Shown here: in pieces, positions 22,986 to 34,265 of the stretch
How positions within the stretch are numbered: the stretch's first letter is position 1
Layout: every line of letters begins with the position of its first letter
From: Taudactylus pleione
Lineage: Eukaryota > Chordata > Amphibia > Anura > Myobatrachidae
Assembly: GCA_031769625.1 (NCBI GenBank)
Contig: JAUIMM010000124.1
Span: 6,323,501 to 6,387,500 of the forward strand
Reading direction: 5' to 3'
DNA: 64,000 nt
Made by a program: the position numbers and the translations under genes
The notes under the pieces: generated by a model
Databases searched by the model: none
Seen by the model: the letters and a program-made list of their open reading frames with translations, nothing else
Told to the model about the DNA's origin: nothing

Positions 22986-24560
22986 GACAGCCAATTCAGG
23001 TCTGGGTGAAGACAAGGACCCTGTGAGAGGAGGTCCGGGCGTAACGACAACCGCAGAGGAATGTCCACGGAAATTGCGCTCTGCCCAAACCAGGATTCGG
23101 GACACCTCTACGAGAGCCGCCCGACTTCGGGTTGCTCCTTGCCGATTAATGTATGCCACGGTGGTAGCGTTGTCCGACTGGACCTGCACTGGGTGACCTT
23201 GGAGAACCTGATGAACCTGCTGGAGAGCATTGAAAACCGCGCGGAGCTCCAAGATGTTTATTGGAAGCTCTGCTTCCGCCCGAGTCCACCTGCCCTGGAA
23301 CAAGTGTGGACCCGAGACCGCTCCCCAGCCCCGAAGACTGGCGTCCGTTGTCAATAGGACCCAGTTCGCCACCCAAAACGGACGACCCTTGTTGAGATGG
23401 GTCGTCTGCAACCACCAGGCAAGGGACAGGCGAACTTCCGGAGTGAGCACCATCGTCTGGGATTTGAGACTCTGAGGCAGTCCATTCCATTTGGACAGGA
23501 TCAATTGCTGCAGAGGTCTGGAGTGAAACTGGGCATATTCCACCATGTCGAATACTGACACCATGGAGCCCAGTAACCTCATCGCCGAGTGCAGAGAGAC
23601 ACGGCGATTCTGCAGACAACTGCGCAACCTCAACTGCAAGGCAGAGATCTTTTCCCCCCGTCACAAAGATCCTTTGCTGTCTGGAGTCCAATAAGGCTCC
23701 AAGGTGCAGAATCCTCTGAGATGGGATCAGGGTAGACTTCTGCCAGTTTATCAACCAGCCGGGCCCTTGCAGTACCGCAATGGTCAGGTCCAAGTGGCGT
23801 AGAAGGAGCTCTGGAGATCCTGCCACCAACAGAAGGTCGTCCAAGTACGGCAACATGCGAACTCCCTGCAGCCGCAGGGACGCCATGACCGCCATAACCT
23901 TGGTGAACACACGTGGTGCTGTCGCCAGCCCAAAAGGCAACGCCCGGAACTGAAAGTGGTCGTTGCGGACTGCAAACCTGAGGAACTGTTGATGGCGTAA
24001 AAGCATAGGGACATACAGGTAAGCGTCCTGTATGTCCAACGACACCATGTAATCCCCAGGTTCCAGCGCCAGAATGATGAACCGTAAGGGTCTCCATCCG
24101 AAACCTCGGCACCCGCAAAGACCTGTTGAGTGCTTTGAGGTTGAGGATCGGACGATACGACCCATTGGGTTTCTGCACCAAAAACAGATTGGAATAGAAA
24201 CCCTGGCCCATCTGGCATAGTGTGCAAAACCTTCCGCAGTTCCAAGGCTTTGTTCCGGTCTGATGGACCGTGGTGAAGAATCGAGACGGGGGCCTGTGCC
24301 GAAAGGAGAGGGCGTACCTGTGAGAAACCACCTTGAGAGCCCAAGTGTCTGTCGTGGTTACCGACCAACACTGGGCGAACTGCAGCAGGCGGCCTCCCAC
24401 TTTGGGATCCCCCAAAGGGAGGCCCGGACCGTGAGGCCGCAGGCTTGTCATCTGGCTTAGGGGCCGGACGTCTGGTACTCCAGGCCTGTTTCCGGGGCTA
24501 GGCCGATTTTTTGGGGCCAGCCTGACGGAGAAAAGACTGTGCTTTAGGCCTACCCTGGGC
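22986..24560 (-). pseudogene. DIRS-b reverse transcriptase-RNase H, broken
   Basis: RT fingers and palm in order: FYSNLFLVQKPNGSYRPILN, then after a frame change near 24110 VSLDIQDAYLYVPM (motif A), FRALPFGLATAPRVFTKVMA (motif B), MLPYLDDLLLVAG (motif C with intact YLDD) and WLINWQKS. After another frame change near 23640 comes RNase H: LTTDASLRGWGAV (Asp), NILELRAVFNAL (Glu), QSDNATTVAYINRQG (Asp). Catalytic residues of both enzymes are kept; frameshifts at two or more places break the gene. It sits between gag and YR, the normal DIRS order. No methyltransferase-like domain was recognised. Confidence 0.92.
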
Positions 24561-25841
24561 CCTGTAAGGCCGATGTACCTGAACTGGAAGGGGAGACGGG
24601 AGACATGCAGATCCGGACCAAATAGGACTTCTCCATTAAAAGGCAAAGCTTCCAAGCCCTTTTTGGAATCAGCGTCCGCCTTCCAAGATCGCAACCATAA
24701 GGTGCGACGAGCAGCTGCAGCTCCCGAAGAAATCCGAGACGCCAGGGTACTGATATCCAAAGCCGCTTCATTGATATAAGTGGCCGAATCCCAGAGATTG
24801 CCTATCAACTCGGTCTGTTAAGCCGAACAGTCGGAATCGAAAGACGCCTCCAAACTATCAGCCCAGCGCTCCATAGCTCTGGCTACCCAACAGATGGCCA
24901 TAGCCGGCCTAGCTGCCACCCCCGCAAGGGAATAAACGGCCTTTAGGCAGATCGCCACCTTACGGTCCGTAGCATCCTTCAAGGAAGACATGGAGGGCAT
25001 GGGCAATGTGGCACTACGAACTAGGTGTGTCACATGAGAATCCACCTGTGGAGGGGATTCCCACTTAGAAAAATAATTATCCGCAAATGGATAAGCCACC
25101 GCCAAGCGTCTCTGAGGCTGAGACCGTTTGCCAGGATGTTTCCACGCCTCCTCTAAATGGTCTACTAACTGACGCAAAAGAGGAAACACTGTGGCGTCAC
25201 CCTTAATATCCTTAAAAAAAGGCATTTTTAGACTTGGACACCGGAGGATCTTCATCCTCAATCACTAAAGCTGTGCGGACTGCCCGAATAAGTCCAGGAA
25301 TATACACCTTGGACCTAGCGTCCGATTCTTTAGTACGTAGAGGTTCCTGGTCAGAAAGATCCAGAATCTCCCCATCATCAGACGTCACGTCGTCATCCTC
25401 ATAAGGAGCGGACAAAGACGCCATCGGCCGCTTATGTGGCCTCAACACAGACTCTCCTTGTAACACGTCCGACAAGTGCTGTACAGAACTTGTCAGTGAA
25501 TTAACCCACGCAGGCTCCTGAGAGACTTGGGGAGGGGAAATAGGGAGACTGTGGGGTACCATTAATTGTCTCGGGAAACCCTGCATGGGCGACGACACCA
25601 CTGACTGCTGGGACAATCCCATCTGTGAGAACGCAGGCTGCGGAGCAAACTGGCCTACGAGGGTTGTAAGCGCTTTGGCGAAACAAGCCCAGGGCGGCTC
25701 CTGTACCGGAGCCGTGACAGTAATTGGCCGCGCCAATAAATAACACTGCCGACATAGCCCCTCTGCGTTACCCTCCCCCTCTGCTATTGGTACTCTGCAT
25801 GTAGTACACATAAGCTGGAGAGGAAAGTCACTCTCAGACAT
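24561..25841 (-). pseudogene. DIRS-b gag-like protein, broken
   Basis: I chose the start at 25841 (MSESDFPLQL) because it directly precedes a conserved-looking CTTC...CRQC double cysteine pair. An in-frame ATG further upstream (25904) lies in less protein-like sequence. The N-terminal half is proline/glutamine-rich with an acidic DDDVTSDDGEILDLSD patch. A shift at an A7/T7 run (about 25215-25222) moves to the frame giving SHVTHLVRSATLPMPSM and AMAICWVARAMERWADSL. A stop near 24818 is followed in the same frame by LWDSATYINEAALDIS. Relatives are visible in DIRS-d (51276-51766) and weakly in DIRS-e. Gag proteins of this class are thought to package the RNA. Confidence 0.75.
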
Positions 25842-26459
25842 GATGATAAGTATGTGACCCCTCTCACTGATACTTGTTAGTATAGTGGGAGAACCACCCT
25901 GCAATCACCGCACCGCAAGGGCTTTAGCAGAAAAAAATCAGGGACAGTGAAATGGCTGACAGTAGAAAGTGAAAGTACAGGCAGCAGATGCTAGCAGAAG
26001 TCACATACAATGCAAAGAAATCAATTCCTGCACTATCAGCGCTGATTCTCAACTACGCAGACACAGAGCCTGGTAGTACACAGCGCTGCATACACAGACC
26101 TTAAGCCAACTGAGGAGAGGTATGCCGGGGGACCCAGACCGCGATGCCACTGATCTTCAGCGTCCAACAGCGCTCACCATGCTTCCAGGAAAGATGGCCA
26201 CCGAGGAGCAGAGAGGAGGCCGGCCTGGGGGAGGAGCGCTGCCACAGGGCCAGTCAGCAGAGCCGAGAGGGCTGTGTGCAGCGGGGGAGGCGCCGGCTGT
26301 GTTACAGGGAAGGCGCGCTCCCCTGGCATGCATTTAACCCCCGGATCAGTACCGGCGTTCTGATACCGGCGGGGGTGTAGGGAAGACAGCATGGACGTCA
26401 GTACTGACTATCCTTAGCCCCCCTCTAACAGGTGCATCCGACTCCGGCCGGGCACCAAA

Positions 26460-26618
26460 CGAAACGGAGATGCCTTGGCTCGGGGGCGGGGTATAGGAGG
26501 GGGACCCTAGTGCATCCTGGGAGGCTGAAAACTTAACTCTATGGTGCCCGACGCCTGACGTCATCACCTTATACCCCAAGGTATCCTGTGGATATCCTAT
26601 GGACCCTGATGTAGAAAA
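26460..26618. repeat. DIRS-b 5' inverted terminal repeat
   Basis: Complement of 21510-21650: shares GGAGGCTGAAAACTTAACTC and the CCAAGGTATCCTGTGG block; ends GTAGAAAA. Confidence 0.92.
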
Positions 26619-27494
26619 GGAGGAAAAAAAAAGATGGGGTAACATTTAGCTATTTGTTATTTATGGACCATCATGATTTAAATAAGAAAAAAAAAATTCA
26701 CAAGGTAAACATGTAGTACTTTTGTGTGACAACCTGGTCAGTGACCAGCAGGTATTTCACACTTGTTGTTTGACAAACAGAAAATACACTCAACAAGTAC
26801 AGTATACATTAATGCTATAACAACAAAATAGCTATACTGATGTTTGGAATTTTATTTATCATTTTTACCTGTACCTTTATACTTTGTGCATAGAGGGAGC
26901 AGTGGCCAGATCCCTTATCATCCTCCTTCTAAAGCACCATGCGATGGCCTGATTCTGAGGTGTCAGAAAATCTTGTCTCGACTGCGATTCCGTACACAAC
27001 ATTGCTGCGGAAATATGCTAATGATTTAGCTGAGTCACCCACCTCCGGCATCTCACATTCGCCGTTTGCGTGTAATAGATGAAACATTGGTCGCACATCG
27101 AACATCTGAGCAACCCTATGCAGTCTCAGGATGTTCGGCTCACCTAAAACGCCAGGGCCTCTGCAGCTGTGTACATATTCTCAGAGGCTCACTAGGGCAC
27201 ACAAAGAAAATGGGCACGACAATTCTGCATTTTTGTAGCCCCCTCCCCCCCCCCAACTACCAGTCACTCAATTCGCAAAAAAAAAAAAAACCTCAGTGCA
27301 AACATCGCCTCAAACCCACTGCCGCACGGCTTCGGCAAATGCGCAGTAGCCAAAAATCAATCCACTGCATGCAATCGGTGAATCAGGAACTATATGTGTA
27401 CAGGAGAATGTTAACACATTTGTAATATCAAAGCATTTTAATGATGTTTTACTTGTACGTTATTGACTGTAGACAAACTGACTACTTCTCCCAT
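26619..27494. other. Intronic DNA, nothing assigned
   Basis: No motif-bearing frame or paired ends. C-run and A-run at 27241-27290. The open plus frame at 27066-27425 has no recognisable domain. Confidence 0.4.
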
Positions 27495-27539
27495 ACCGCG
27501 GGTTACTTAACAAACGCTGATCATGGCTTCAGTGACTGT

Positions 27540-27716
27540 GGGGTCTATTTACTAAGCAATGTTAGGAGACAGATTGAAAAGTAATAAGGTGCCAGCCAAT
27601 CCGCTCCTAACTGCCATCTCACAGGCTATGTTTGCAAAATGACAGTTGGGAGCTGATTGGCTGGCACCTTATCATTTTTCACTCTGTCTCCTAACACTGC
27701 TTAGTAAATAGACCCC
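27540..27716. mobile_element. Hairpin MITE (TCTATTTACTAAGC family)
   Basis: GGGGTCTATTTACTAAGC pairs with GCTTAGTAAATAGACCCC at the other end, and the arms extend about 60 bp each. The internal GACAGTTGGGAGCTGATTGG is shared with the element at 59079-59246. Confidence 0.9.
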
Positions 27717-27807
27717 TGTATCTGAATGCCCAGCAAAACTATTAGAGCATTTTGCAAACTGTCAGAGTAGCTCCTGACAGCTGTGTGCAGAGATTCACTG
27801 CTAGGAA

Positions 27808-28015
27808 AGAGGCGATGTAATTAATGATATTTGTAACAATATCCTAGCACAGGCACACTTTGTATCCATGCTTCCATACAGCGTGGGTACAGCTAGTTAG
27901 GTGATTTGCTCAGAGGCGATGTAATTAATGATATTTGTAACAACATCCTAGCACAGGCACACTTTGTATCCATGCTTCCATACAGCGTGGGTACAGCTAG
28001 TTAGGTGATTTGCTC
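27808..28015 (+). repeat. 104-bp tandem duplication
   Basis: Two adjacent copies (27808-27911, 27912-28015), near-identical by eye with only a one-base difference (AATATCC versus ACATCC context). A third, older copy lies at 28408-28515. Confidence 0.92.
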
Positions 28016-28072
28016 CGTGTGAGTAAATATTTAATGTCATGGGCTACTTGGTAAATGCTGATCACGGCCTCA

Positions 28073-28316
28073 TGGAGTATACACACGGTCAGATTTGTCA
28101 GATGAACGATTTGAACGATTTTACCAAAGATTTGAACGATTTTTGACTGCATTAAAATGAATGGAATCGTCCAAGTCTGACTGCAAACACATCAGGAACG
28201 CGCATCGTTCAAATCGTTCATCTGACAGATATGTCAGATTTTCCTTCAGATATGAACGATTTTTTAAATAGTTATCGTTCAGATCTGAAGAAAAATCTGA
28301 CCGTGTGTATGCACCA
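28073..28316. mobile_element. MITE, ACACGGTCAGATTT family, copy 2
   Basis: TCA at 28070-28072 and 28317-28319 flank TGGAGTATACACACGG...CCGTGTGTATGCACCA. Close relative of 13759-14064, somewhat shorter. Confidence 0.88.
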
Positions 28317-28520
28317 TCAGCGATTGGAGATGAATGCCGGATAAAATTATCAGAGCATTATGCAAATTGTCAGAGTAGCTCCCAGTAGCTGTGTGCATAG
28401 AGTAACTGCTAGGAAGATGCAATATAACAAAAGATTATTGTAATAAATATCCTAGCACTTACATTACATCCATGCTTACAAACAGTGTGGGTACAGCTGC
28501 GTATGTGATTTACTCCGTTT

Positions 28521-29620
28521 AATGTAATATGAATATGTCACGTATTCCATCTCTTGTGAGCGAATACATTAGTAGAAATCACTTGGTCTCTATTTTGCTA
28601 ATATTTTGTGCAAACTAGTAGTGACAACTGACTATCAGCTGTCTACCTCAATAAATCTAGGGTTTATTCTCAAATACTTCATCACCAATTACAGCCATAT
28701 TTGGCATATATGTTATATCTCTGAGTGACCAGTTTTACACTGGTAATCATACAATTGGATTACATACCATCATACAATTAATCCATAACGGTTTGGAAAT
28801 AGTGAGAGTGAATATAAGAGGACTAAACCAAGGGATCATTCCTGGTACTGTTCCTAATAATCTGTCACCAATCACAGCCTTATTTGACTTATAGGCTATA
28901 TCTCAGAGTGACTAGTTTTATAATAGTAATCATACAATCTGATTACATACTAACATATAATAAATATAAAATGGTTCTGGTAAAAGTGTAAATGGTTCAA
29001 GAGAATGATCAATATATAATAGTCTAACCAAACTCTAAAAGGTTATTGTATCTATGAATACAAGGGCAATAGAATACCCTGCATAGCTCCAAGACTAGTC
29101 AAACAATTAAGGGGTAACAATATAGTCCGGATACCCCTTATTATACAAGTCTACACTGGCACCTCTAGACTCATTTTTATGCATATATATGTCATCTACA
29201 CGTGACAGTTAGGTGCTCCATTTGATGTAGCTAATACACAATTTGTGTCAAATCATATACGTTATTCATTTGACTCATACACCGCACTTATAAAGACAAA
29301 ATAGAGACACATATCTTAATGATCATCAGATCAAGAGATGTGACCAATATTATCTAAGATACTGTAAGACGTTTCCTTTGAATGGTGTGATAAGACCCCT
29401 GGCACATTATTTTAAACAATTTTTTTTTCACATTTTTTTCTATACTTTATCATTGTTTAATACTTGCCAATCTATTCCCGGAGGGGAATTATTTCTTAAT
29501 GAATACTTAATAAAAGTTATATTTTAATTACAAATTAATCGATTTGTGCACCATTATACTACCGCTTTTCTGTTGTATAATTAATTGGTAGTTGGTAGCA
29601 CACCCCCTGTTCCTATATAA
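28521..29620. other. Intronic/PLE-flanking DNA with an internal duplication
   Basis: AT-rich, no coding signal. It holds a direct duplication with period 182 bp (28681-28790 and 28863-28975) and a TTAATAAAAGTTATATT stretch near 29508 that may be the tail of a Penelope-like element. Confidence 0.4.
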
Positions 29621-29760
29621 TAGGCAGTCGATCTCCTGCTTTATAAATCTTTGGGGGTTATCGATTCGAACCAGTGCGGTAGCTTCCTGTGTTCTACTTC
29701 CCCGCACTGGTTCGAATCGATAACCCCCAAAGATTTATAAAGCAGGAGCTTGACTGCCTA
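29621..29760. repeat. Near-perfect 59-bp-arm palindrome
   Basis: 29621-29679 and 29702-29760 are reverse complements with perhaps one mismatch (GATCTCC versus GGAGCTT side), around a 22-nt loop. The Penelope RT frame begins only about 25 bp further on. Confidence 0.92.
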
Positions 29761-29784
29761 TTATAATTAATTATATATATATCT

Positions 29785-31168
29785 CCGCAATGCAGACAAA
29801 GGAGGTGGCATCGTGGTGATTAACTTGGAGGATTATAATAACAAGATCTACATTTAAATGATCATAGTGTGTATAGACAATTGGATTCTGACCCTACCGC
29901 AATTTTTCTAAAGGAACTACAAGAGACCATAAGCATTGCGGTGAATAATATCATTAACAAAAAAACGGCAGTTGCTTTAGTTCCAGCATTTCCGATTGTC
30001 CCAATTTTATACACCCTTCTGAAGATCCACAAAGACCTAGTGTGCCCTCCCGGAAGACCTATAATTTCTGCCAGGAAGTCAATCTTATACACGGTAGCAC
30101 AATTTCTGGATTGCTATTTGCAACCTATAATACAAACACAGAGCACATTTCTAAAGGATACACCAGAATTCAACTTGAAACTAGAAGCCCTTACAGATGT
30201 AAATAAGGACTGTCTTTTGTGTACAATAGATGTTATCAGCCTCTATTCCAGCATCCCGCATGCCAGGGGTATAGAGGCGACCAGGAAATTGTTGTCTTCC
30301 GATCCACTATATAGTGGGCCCGACTTGGAATTTTTCTTGCAATTGCTGGAATTAACTTTGAAAATAAATTATTTTCTTTTTGACGGCAAGTTTTTCTTGC
30401 AGTTAGTGGGGTGTGCCATGGGATCATGCACGGCACCGGCCTTCGCTAACGCATTTATGTTTCAAATAGAGCAGGATTTATTTTTTTCAGATCCGGTGAT
30501 TTATAACAAAATACAATTTTTTACAAGATAAGGTGCGTACACGGACAGATATATCGTTACGATATGAACGATAACTATATCGTTTAACGATATATTGTTC
30601 ATTTTATGCAGTGAACGACCAACGATGCACGTTCCCGCATGAAGATAACGATATCTATGATAGTCTGTGCATGCAGGCCAATCTGGACGATATCGTCAAC
30701 TTTGCATGTTCAGAGATGCGGCAGGATGACTCACTGAAAGATATCTTTGAAAGATCTCTTTGAAAGATATCTTTCATGTCGTTGGTGGTACAGATCGTCC
30801 CGTGTGTACGCACCTTTACATAGACGATCTGTTCGTCATCTGGAAAAATTCGGAGACGGATTTCATTAAATTTCTGAATGAGATTAACAGCAAAGACCTT
30901 GACATCTAATTCACATTTAACACCAGTAAATCAATTATCAACTTTTTGGATGTGCAGGTAACTGACTGATGGCAAACTTCAAACAACTATTTACCGGAAA
31001 CCCACTGATTGCAACACTATGTTGCAAGCAGACAGTTTCCATCAAGCCGCATTAAAGAGGAGTCTTCAGTTCTCTAAATTATTACGGATCCATCATATTT
31101 CCAATGATATGCTAGAAACCATCAAACAAATGGACAAAATGATTACCAAATTTGTGGCACTCATATAT
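29785..31168 (+). pseudogene. Penelope-like element 2: reverse transcriptase, split by a MITE
   Basis: The frame starts inside the element at NADKGGGIVVINLEDYNNKI, shifts near 29850 and then runs open from 29869 to 30531: LYTLLKIHKD, CPPGRPIISA, motif A CTIDVISLYSSIPH and motif B GCAMGSCTAPAFAN. At 30531 a MITE enters. After it (30817 on) the sequence continues YIDDLFVIWKNSETDFIKFL, the catalytic motif C. Further stops and frame changes follow in the connector, whose ADSFH-type stretch matches element 1. The GIY-YIG domain is missing, because another Penelope copy in the opposite sense joins at about 31170-31190. The RT class belongs to Penelope-like retroelements; this copy is dead. Confidence 0.92.
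30531..30815. mobile_element. MITE inside the Penelope RT
   Basis: AGGTGCGTACACGG and CCGTGTGTACGCACCT form the inverted ends, and the interior is rich in ACGATAT words. Flanks ATA and TTA (shared TA) fit a 2-3 bp target duplication. Removing it restores the RT frame. Confidence 0.92.
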
Positions 31169-31189
31169 AATATATATATATTTATTTGC

Positions 31190-31740
31190 AGGCAATAATG
31201 GCGGTACTCAGATGGTATGGTCTTTATTCCAATGTTTTGGGCCACTGACCATCAAAAATAAAGTACATACCACAAACAACATTTATAGATACACATATTA
31301 GGCAATCAATCACCCCCAATGCAATCACGTGGACGCACACTGCTTTCCGACCGCTCACTGTTACACGCGCCGCACACCCGGCGGCGCGGTCCAGGTGACG
31401 CCATCATGCCGTGCCGTCCAGGGAGAGCAACAGCTGCTGACTCCTCATTTTCATGGTTGCCTAACACACAAAGTCACAAAATTAAAACCAATCAGTGGAA
31501 CATATTCGCAATGTCAACTGTTAAAAAGCATCATGTATAAGTAATTATTATATAAAACAGCATGTTCTGTAAATATATCAGGTAGCCCAACAATACATAT
31601 ATACAAAGATCTTTAATAAAGATCAATAACAGATTGATCTATAAAAACATTGTAATCCCTGCGATTCATTTAAGCCTTTTGGGGTCAAGGTGTCTAATCT
31701 ATCTATCCAACGACTTAGATCATATCCCACCCAATATATG
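31190..31740 (-). mobile_element. Penelope-like element 3: 3' end in opposite sense
   Basis: On the minus strand 31735-31660 reads DLSRWIDRLDTLTPKGLN, the C-terminal tail that follows GIY-YIG in element 1 (LIYQLGTLHPSGLN). Its 3' UTR runs down to a TA-rich tract near 31170. The nuclease core is absent. Confidence 0.65.
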
Positions 31741-32615
31741 TGGTGGCAACAGATCCATCACTCAGGAGCGGATATCAGCCATTCCATGTCGAGCCACCAG
31801 GCAATGTCGGGGGGGAAGGGGGGCGGTAATGCCACAGCAACGGGAGCCCATTCACACAACCAAATGCCCGTTTACCTAATCTTTTTGCCCTGAAATTTGC
31901 AATGCAGCACCGAGCAACAGTTCTACCTGTCCATGAAAAATTTCAGCTAAGTAACTCGGTAACTCCAATAGCTTTTGAGGTGTATCCCCTTAAACACCAT
32001 GCCCCCCTCAGGAGTTCTCTGTGGGAGAACGCTGTTTTTTTTGGATTCAACCTTAATATAAAAGGCCCTTATAATGATAATAATAACGGATATTATAGTA
32101 TATATATATATGGGCATCCAGCGTCGGGTCTGCATCAGCGGCATCTTCTGGATCAAGTGATCTACATGAACAGTGAATACCAGCTGAAGACACTGAATGC
32201 CCAGGGAGGATCAGTTTCTTCAGAGGCTCCCCATTGCAGGGAAACCACCAGCTGACCTACTCCATCTACATTTGTACCATTGGGGCCATTATGGGATGTT
32301 GAAGGAGTCACCAAGACACATAGCACTATATGCAGTGATCCAAGTATCGTTCTGGTACGCATATTTATATGTTAATTACGATACCTGTGTTCAAAGAAAT
32401 AACTACACTATGTGTGTTCTCTCTGGCTCTGTTTGAGCCTATCCTTTTTTAAGGTTTCTGGACACTTTTGGAATTCCGGGTCTATTTCACCACATGGAGT
32501 TCCAGTAAAAGCACTACAGATAAGCGAAAAAGTTTATCTTTTGGTACGCACATTTATATTTGAGCACGTGCTAATTTTTCATAAATCACCACACTATTAG
32601 GCGCATGCCCTTTCC

Positions 32616-32668
<53 letters not shown>

Positions 32669-33280
32669 TATATACATACACACACACACACTAATATATA
32701 CACACACACTATATATTTGACGAATAAGCTTATGTGATGTTGATACCAACCTGTATTCTAATAGAATCCAATGTTTATTGTGTTTTATGTATTGTCAATA
32801 TTAATGTCGTTTGTCTATTGTGTAGTATTGTTAGGAGTGTGCATAACCACAGTATTACTATGTTTAATAAGTATGCTCGATTGGGGATCAATGCGTCACC
32901 AGTAGAATGGATGCGCTACATGGAGTAGTTTGTTATTGTTGATACTTCCGGGTATGTGTTGCCTAGCAAGCGCTGATGCAATATACCATGTGATGTGGGC
33001 GTGCGTGATGACGTATGCCCGCCCGCCCGCCCGTTTGATGCTCCACGATGGTGTCTGTTGTTGAGCCCAGCAGTAATATGCCGCTGGCGGAGCTTGAGCT
33101 GATGAGACTGCTCGCATTAAATTTAAGGTGGGTACAGCTGTATTCCAACTAGTGCTCTGGATACTTCCTGACTTAGTGTATGTTGCCAATTAGTAGCTAA
33201 TTGCCTATGGTATATAGATGCTCTGATTATGCGCACTTTTAGCTGCTGTTTGTCCAGTGATGGTGAATTTAGATTCATGT
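31741..33280. other. Penelope-like untranslated sequence and microsatellites
   Basis: No coding signal. A long TA/CA microsatellite is at 32617-32715. The segment 32720-33280, leading into a hammerhead-like motif, is probably the 3' UTR of a plus-sense Penelope-like element. A GCCC repeat run is near 33018-33033. Confidence 0.4.
32619..32712. repeat. (TA)n/(CA)n compound microsatellite
   Basis: TA array followed by mixed CA and TA arrays. Confidence 0.9.
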
Positions 33281-33313
33281 CTTGACCAAGGCTTGTTGTG
33301 AGCCGAAACGTCG
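33281..33313 (+). ncRNA. Hammerhead-like motif, Penelope-like 3' end
   Basis: CTTGACCA stands where CUGAUGA is expected. GGCT...AGCC forms stem II, followed by CGAAACGTCG identical to the motif at 441-450. The core box is degenerate, so activity is doubtful. Confidence 0.5.
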
Positions 33314-33507
33314 ACTAATTTTGTATGGATTAAAGACCTTTTATTTTTTGCATAAAAATGCTAAGTAGTCTGGTGAGTGCTCTCTGAACATACTTTGGAT
33401 ACATTTGGGTGTTCCTGTGTGACGGACTTCCCTGAGATGTGGCACCCCAGCAGTTGGTGAATTTGGAGGCCTGTGAGTGCGGTTTCTCTGCTGAAATATA
33501 TATATAT

Positions 33508-33540
<33 letters not shown>

Positions 33541-33766
33541 GCAGCAGACGGGCGGCACTCGTAGGGCTTGTAAATGATCAGGAGAAATGCTCAACCTTTA
33601 GGTCATTTTAATAGCATGCCAACGTTTCAATCCCACACAGAGGATTTTTCTCAAGGCTCAATCCTCTGTGTGGGATTGAAACGTTGGTATGCTATTAAGA
33701 TGATCTAAAGGTTGAGCATTTCTCCTGATCATTTACAAGCCAAACGAGTGCCGCCCGTCTACTGCT
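33541..33766. repeat. 226-bp palindrome of Penelope-like ends
   Basis: The two halves are reverse complements over about 110 bp with scattered mismatches and a 10-15 nt centre near 33653. Each arm carries a hammerhead-like GGGATTGAAACGTTGG block, so two element ends stand head to head. TA microsatellites lie just outside. Confidence 0.9.
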
Positions 33767-33845
33767 ATATTGTTTGGCTCTTACCCTAGGGAAGGCATGA
33801 GGCAAGATTTTCTATATTACTGGGGAGTGCCAGTCGTGTGGTAAC

Positions 33846-33894
<49 letters not shown>

Positions 33895-34265
33895 TACATA
33901 CATACAACCGTTCAAAAGTTTGGGGTCACCTAGAAATTTCCTTATTTTTTAAAGAAAAGCATTTTTTTTTTCCAATGAAGACAACATTAAATTGCTAATT
34001 GACTGTAATAGCTGCAAAGGTCTGGTTTTTAAAGGAATATCTACATAGGTGTATAGAGGCCAATTTCCAGCAACCATCACTCCAGTGTTCTAATGGTACA
34101 TTGTGTTTGCTAAGAAGACTAATGGATGATTAGAAAACCCTTGTGCAATTATGTTAGCACAGCTGAAAATGGGTTTGCTCGTTAGAGAAGCTATAAAACT
34201 GGCCTTCCTTTGAGCTAGTTGAGTATCTGGAGCAACTCATTTGTGGATTCGATTATACTCTCCAA

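Larger units (their letters stand above)
21457..26618 (-). mobile_element. DIRS-b: structurally complete DIRS-type element
   Basis: A 5.16-kb element read on the minus strand: 5' ITR (26618-26460), gag, RT-RNase H, tyrosine recombinase, ICR (21806-21920), 3' ITR (21660-21457). The left tip starts GAAAATATG and the right tip ends GTAGAAAA. The ICR joins the reverse complements of both tips, the hallmark of DIRS elements, which replicate through a circle and integrate by tyrosine recombinase without target duplication. Confidence 0.95.
27495..28520 (+). repeat. Diverged direct duplication of an intronic segment
   Basis: Unit 1 (27495-about 28015) and unit 2 (about 28040-28520) share in order a GCTGATCA-GGC stretch, GAATGCC, AGAGCATT-TGCAAA-TGTCAGAGTAGCTCC, a GCTAGGAA motif and the block ending GTGGGTACAGCT. 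Each unit holds a different MITE at nearly the same place. Confidence 0.8.
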
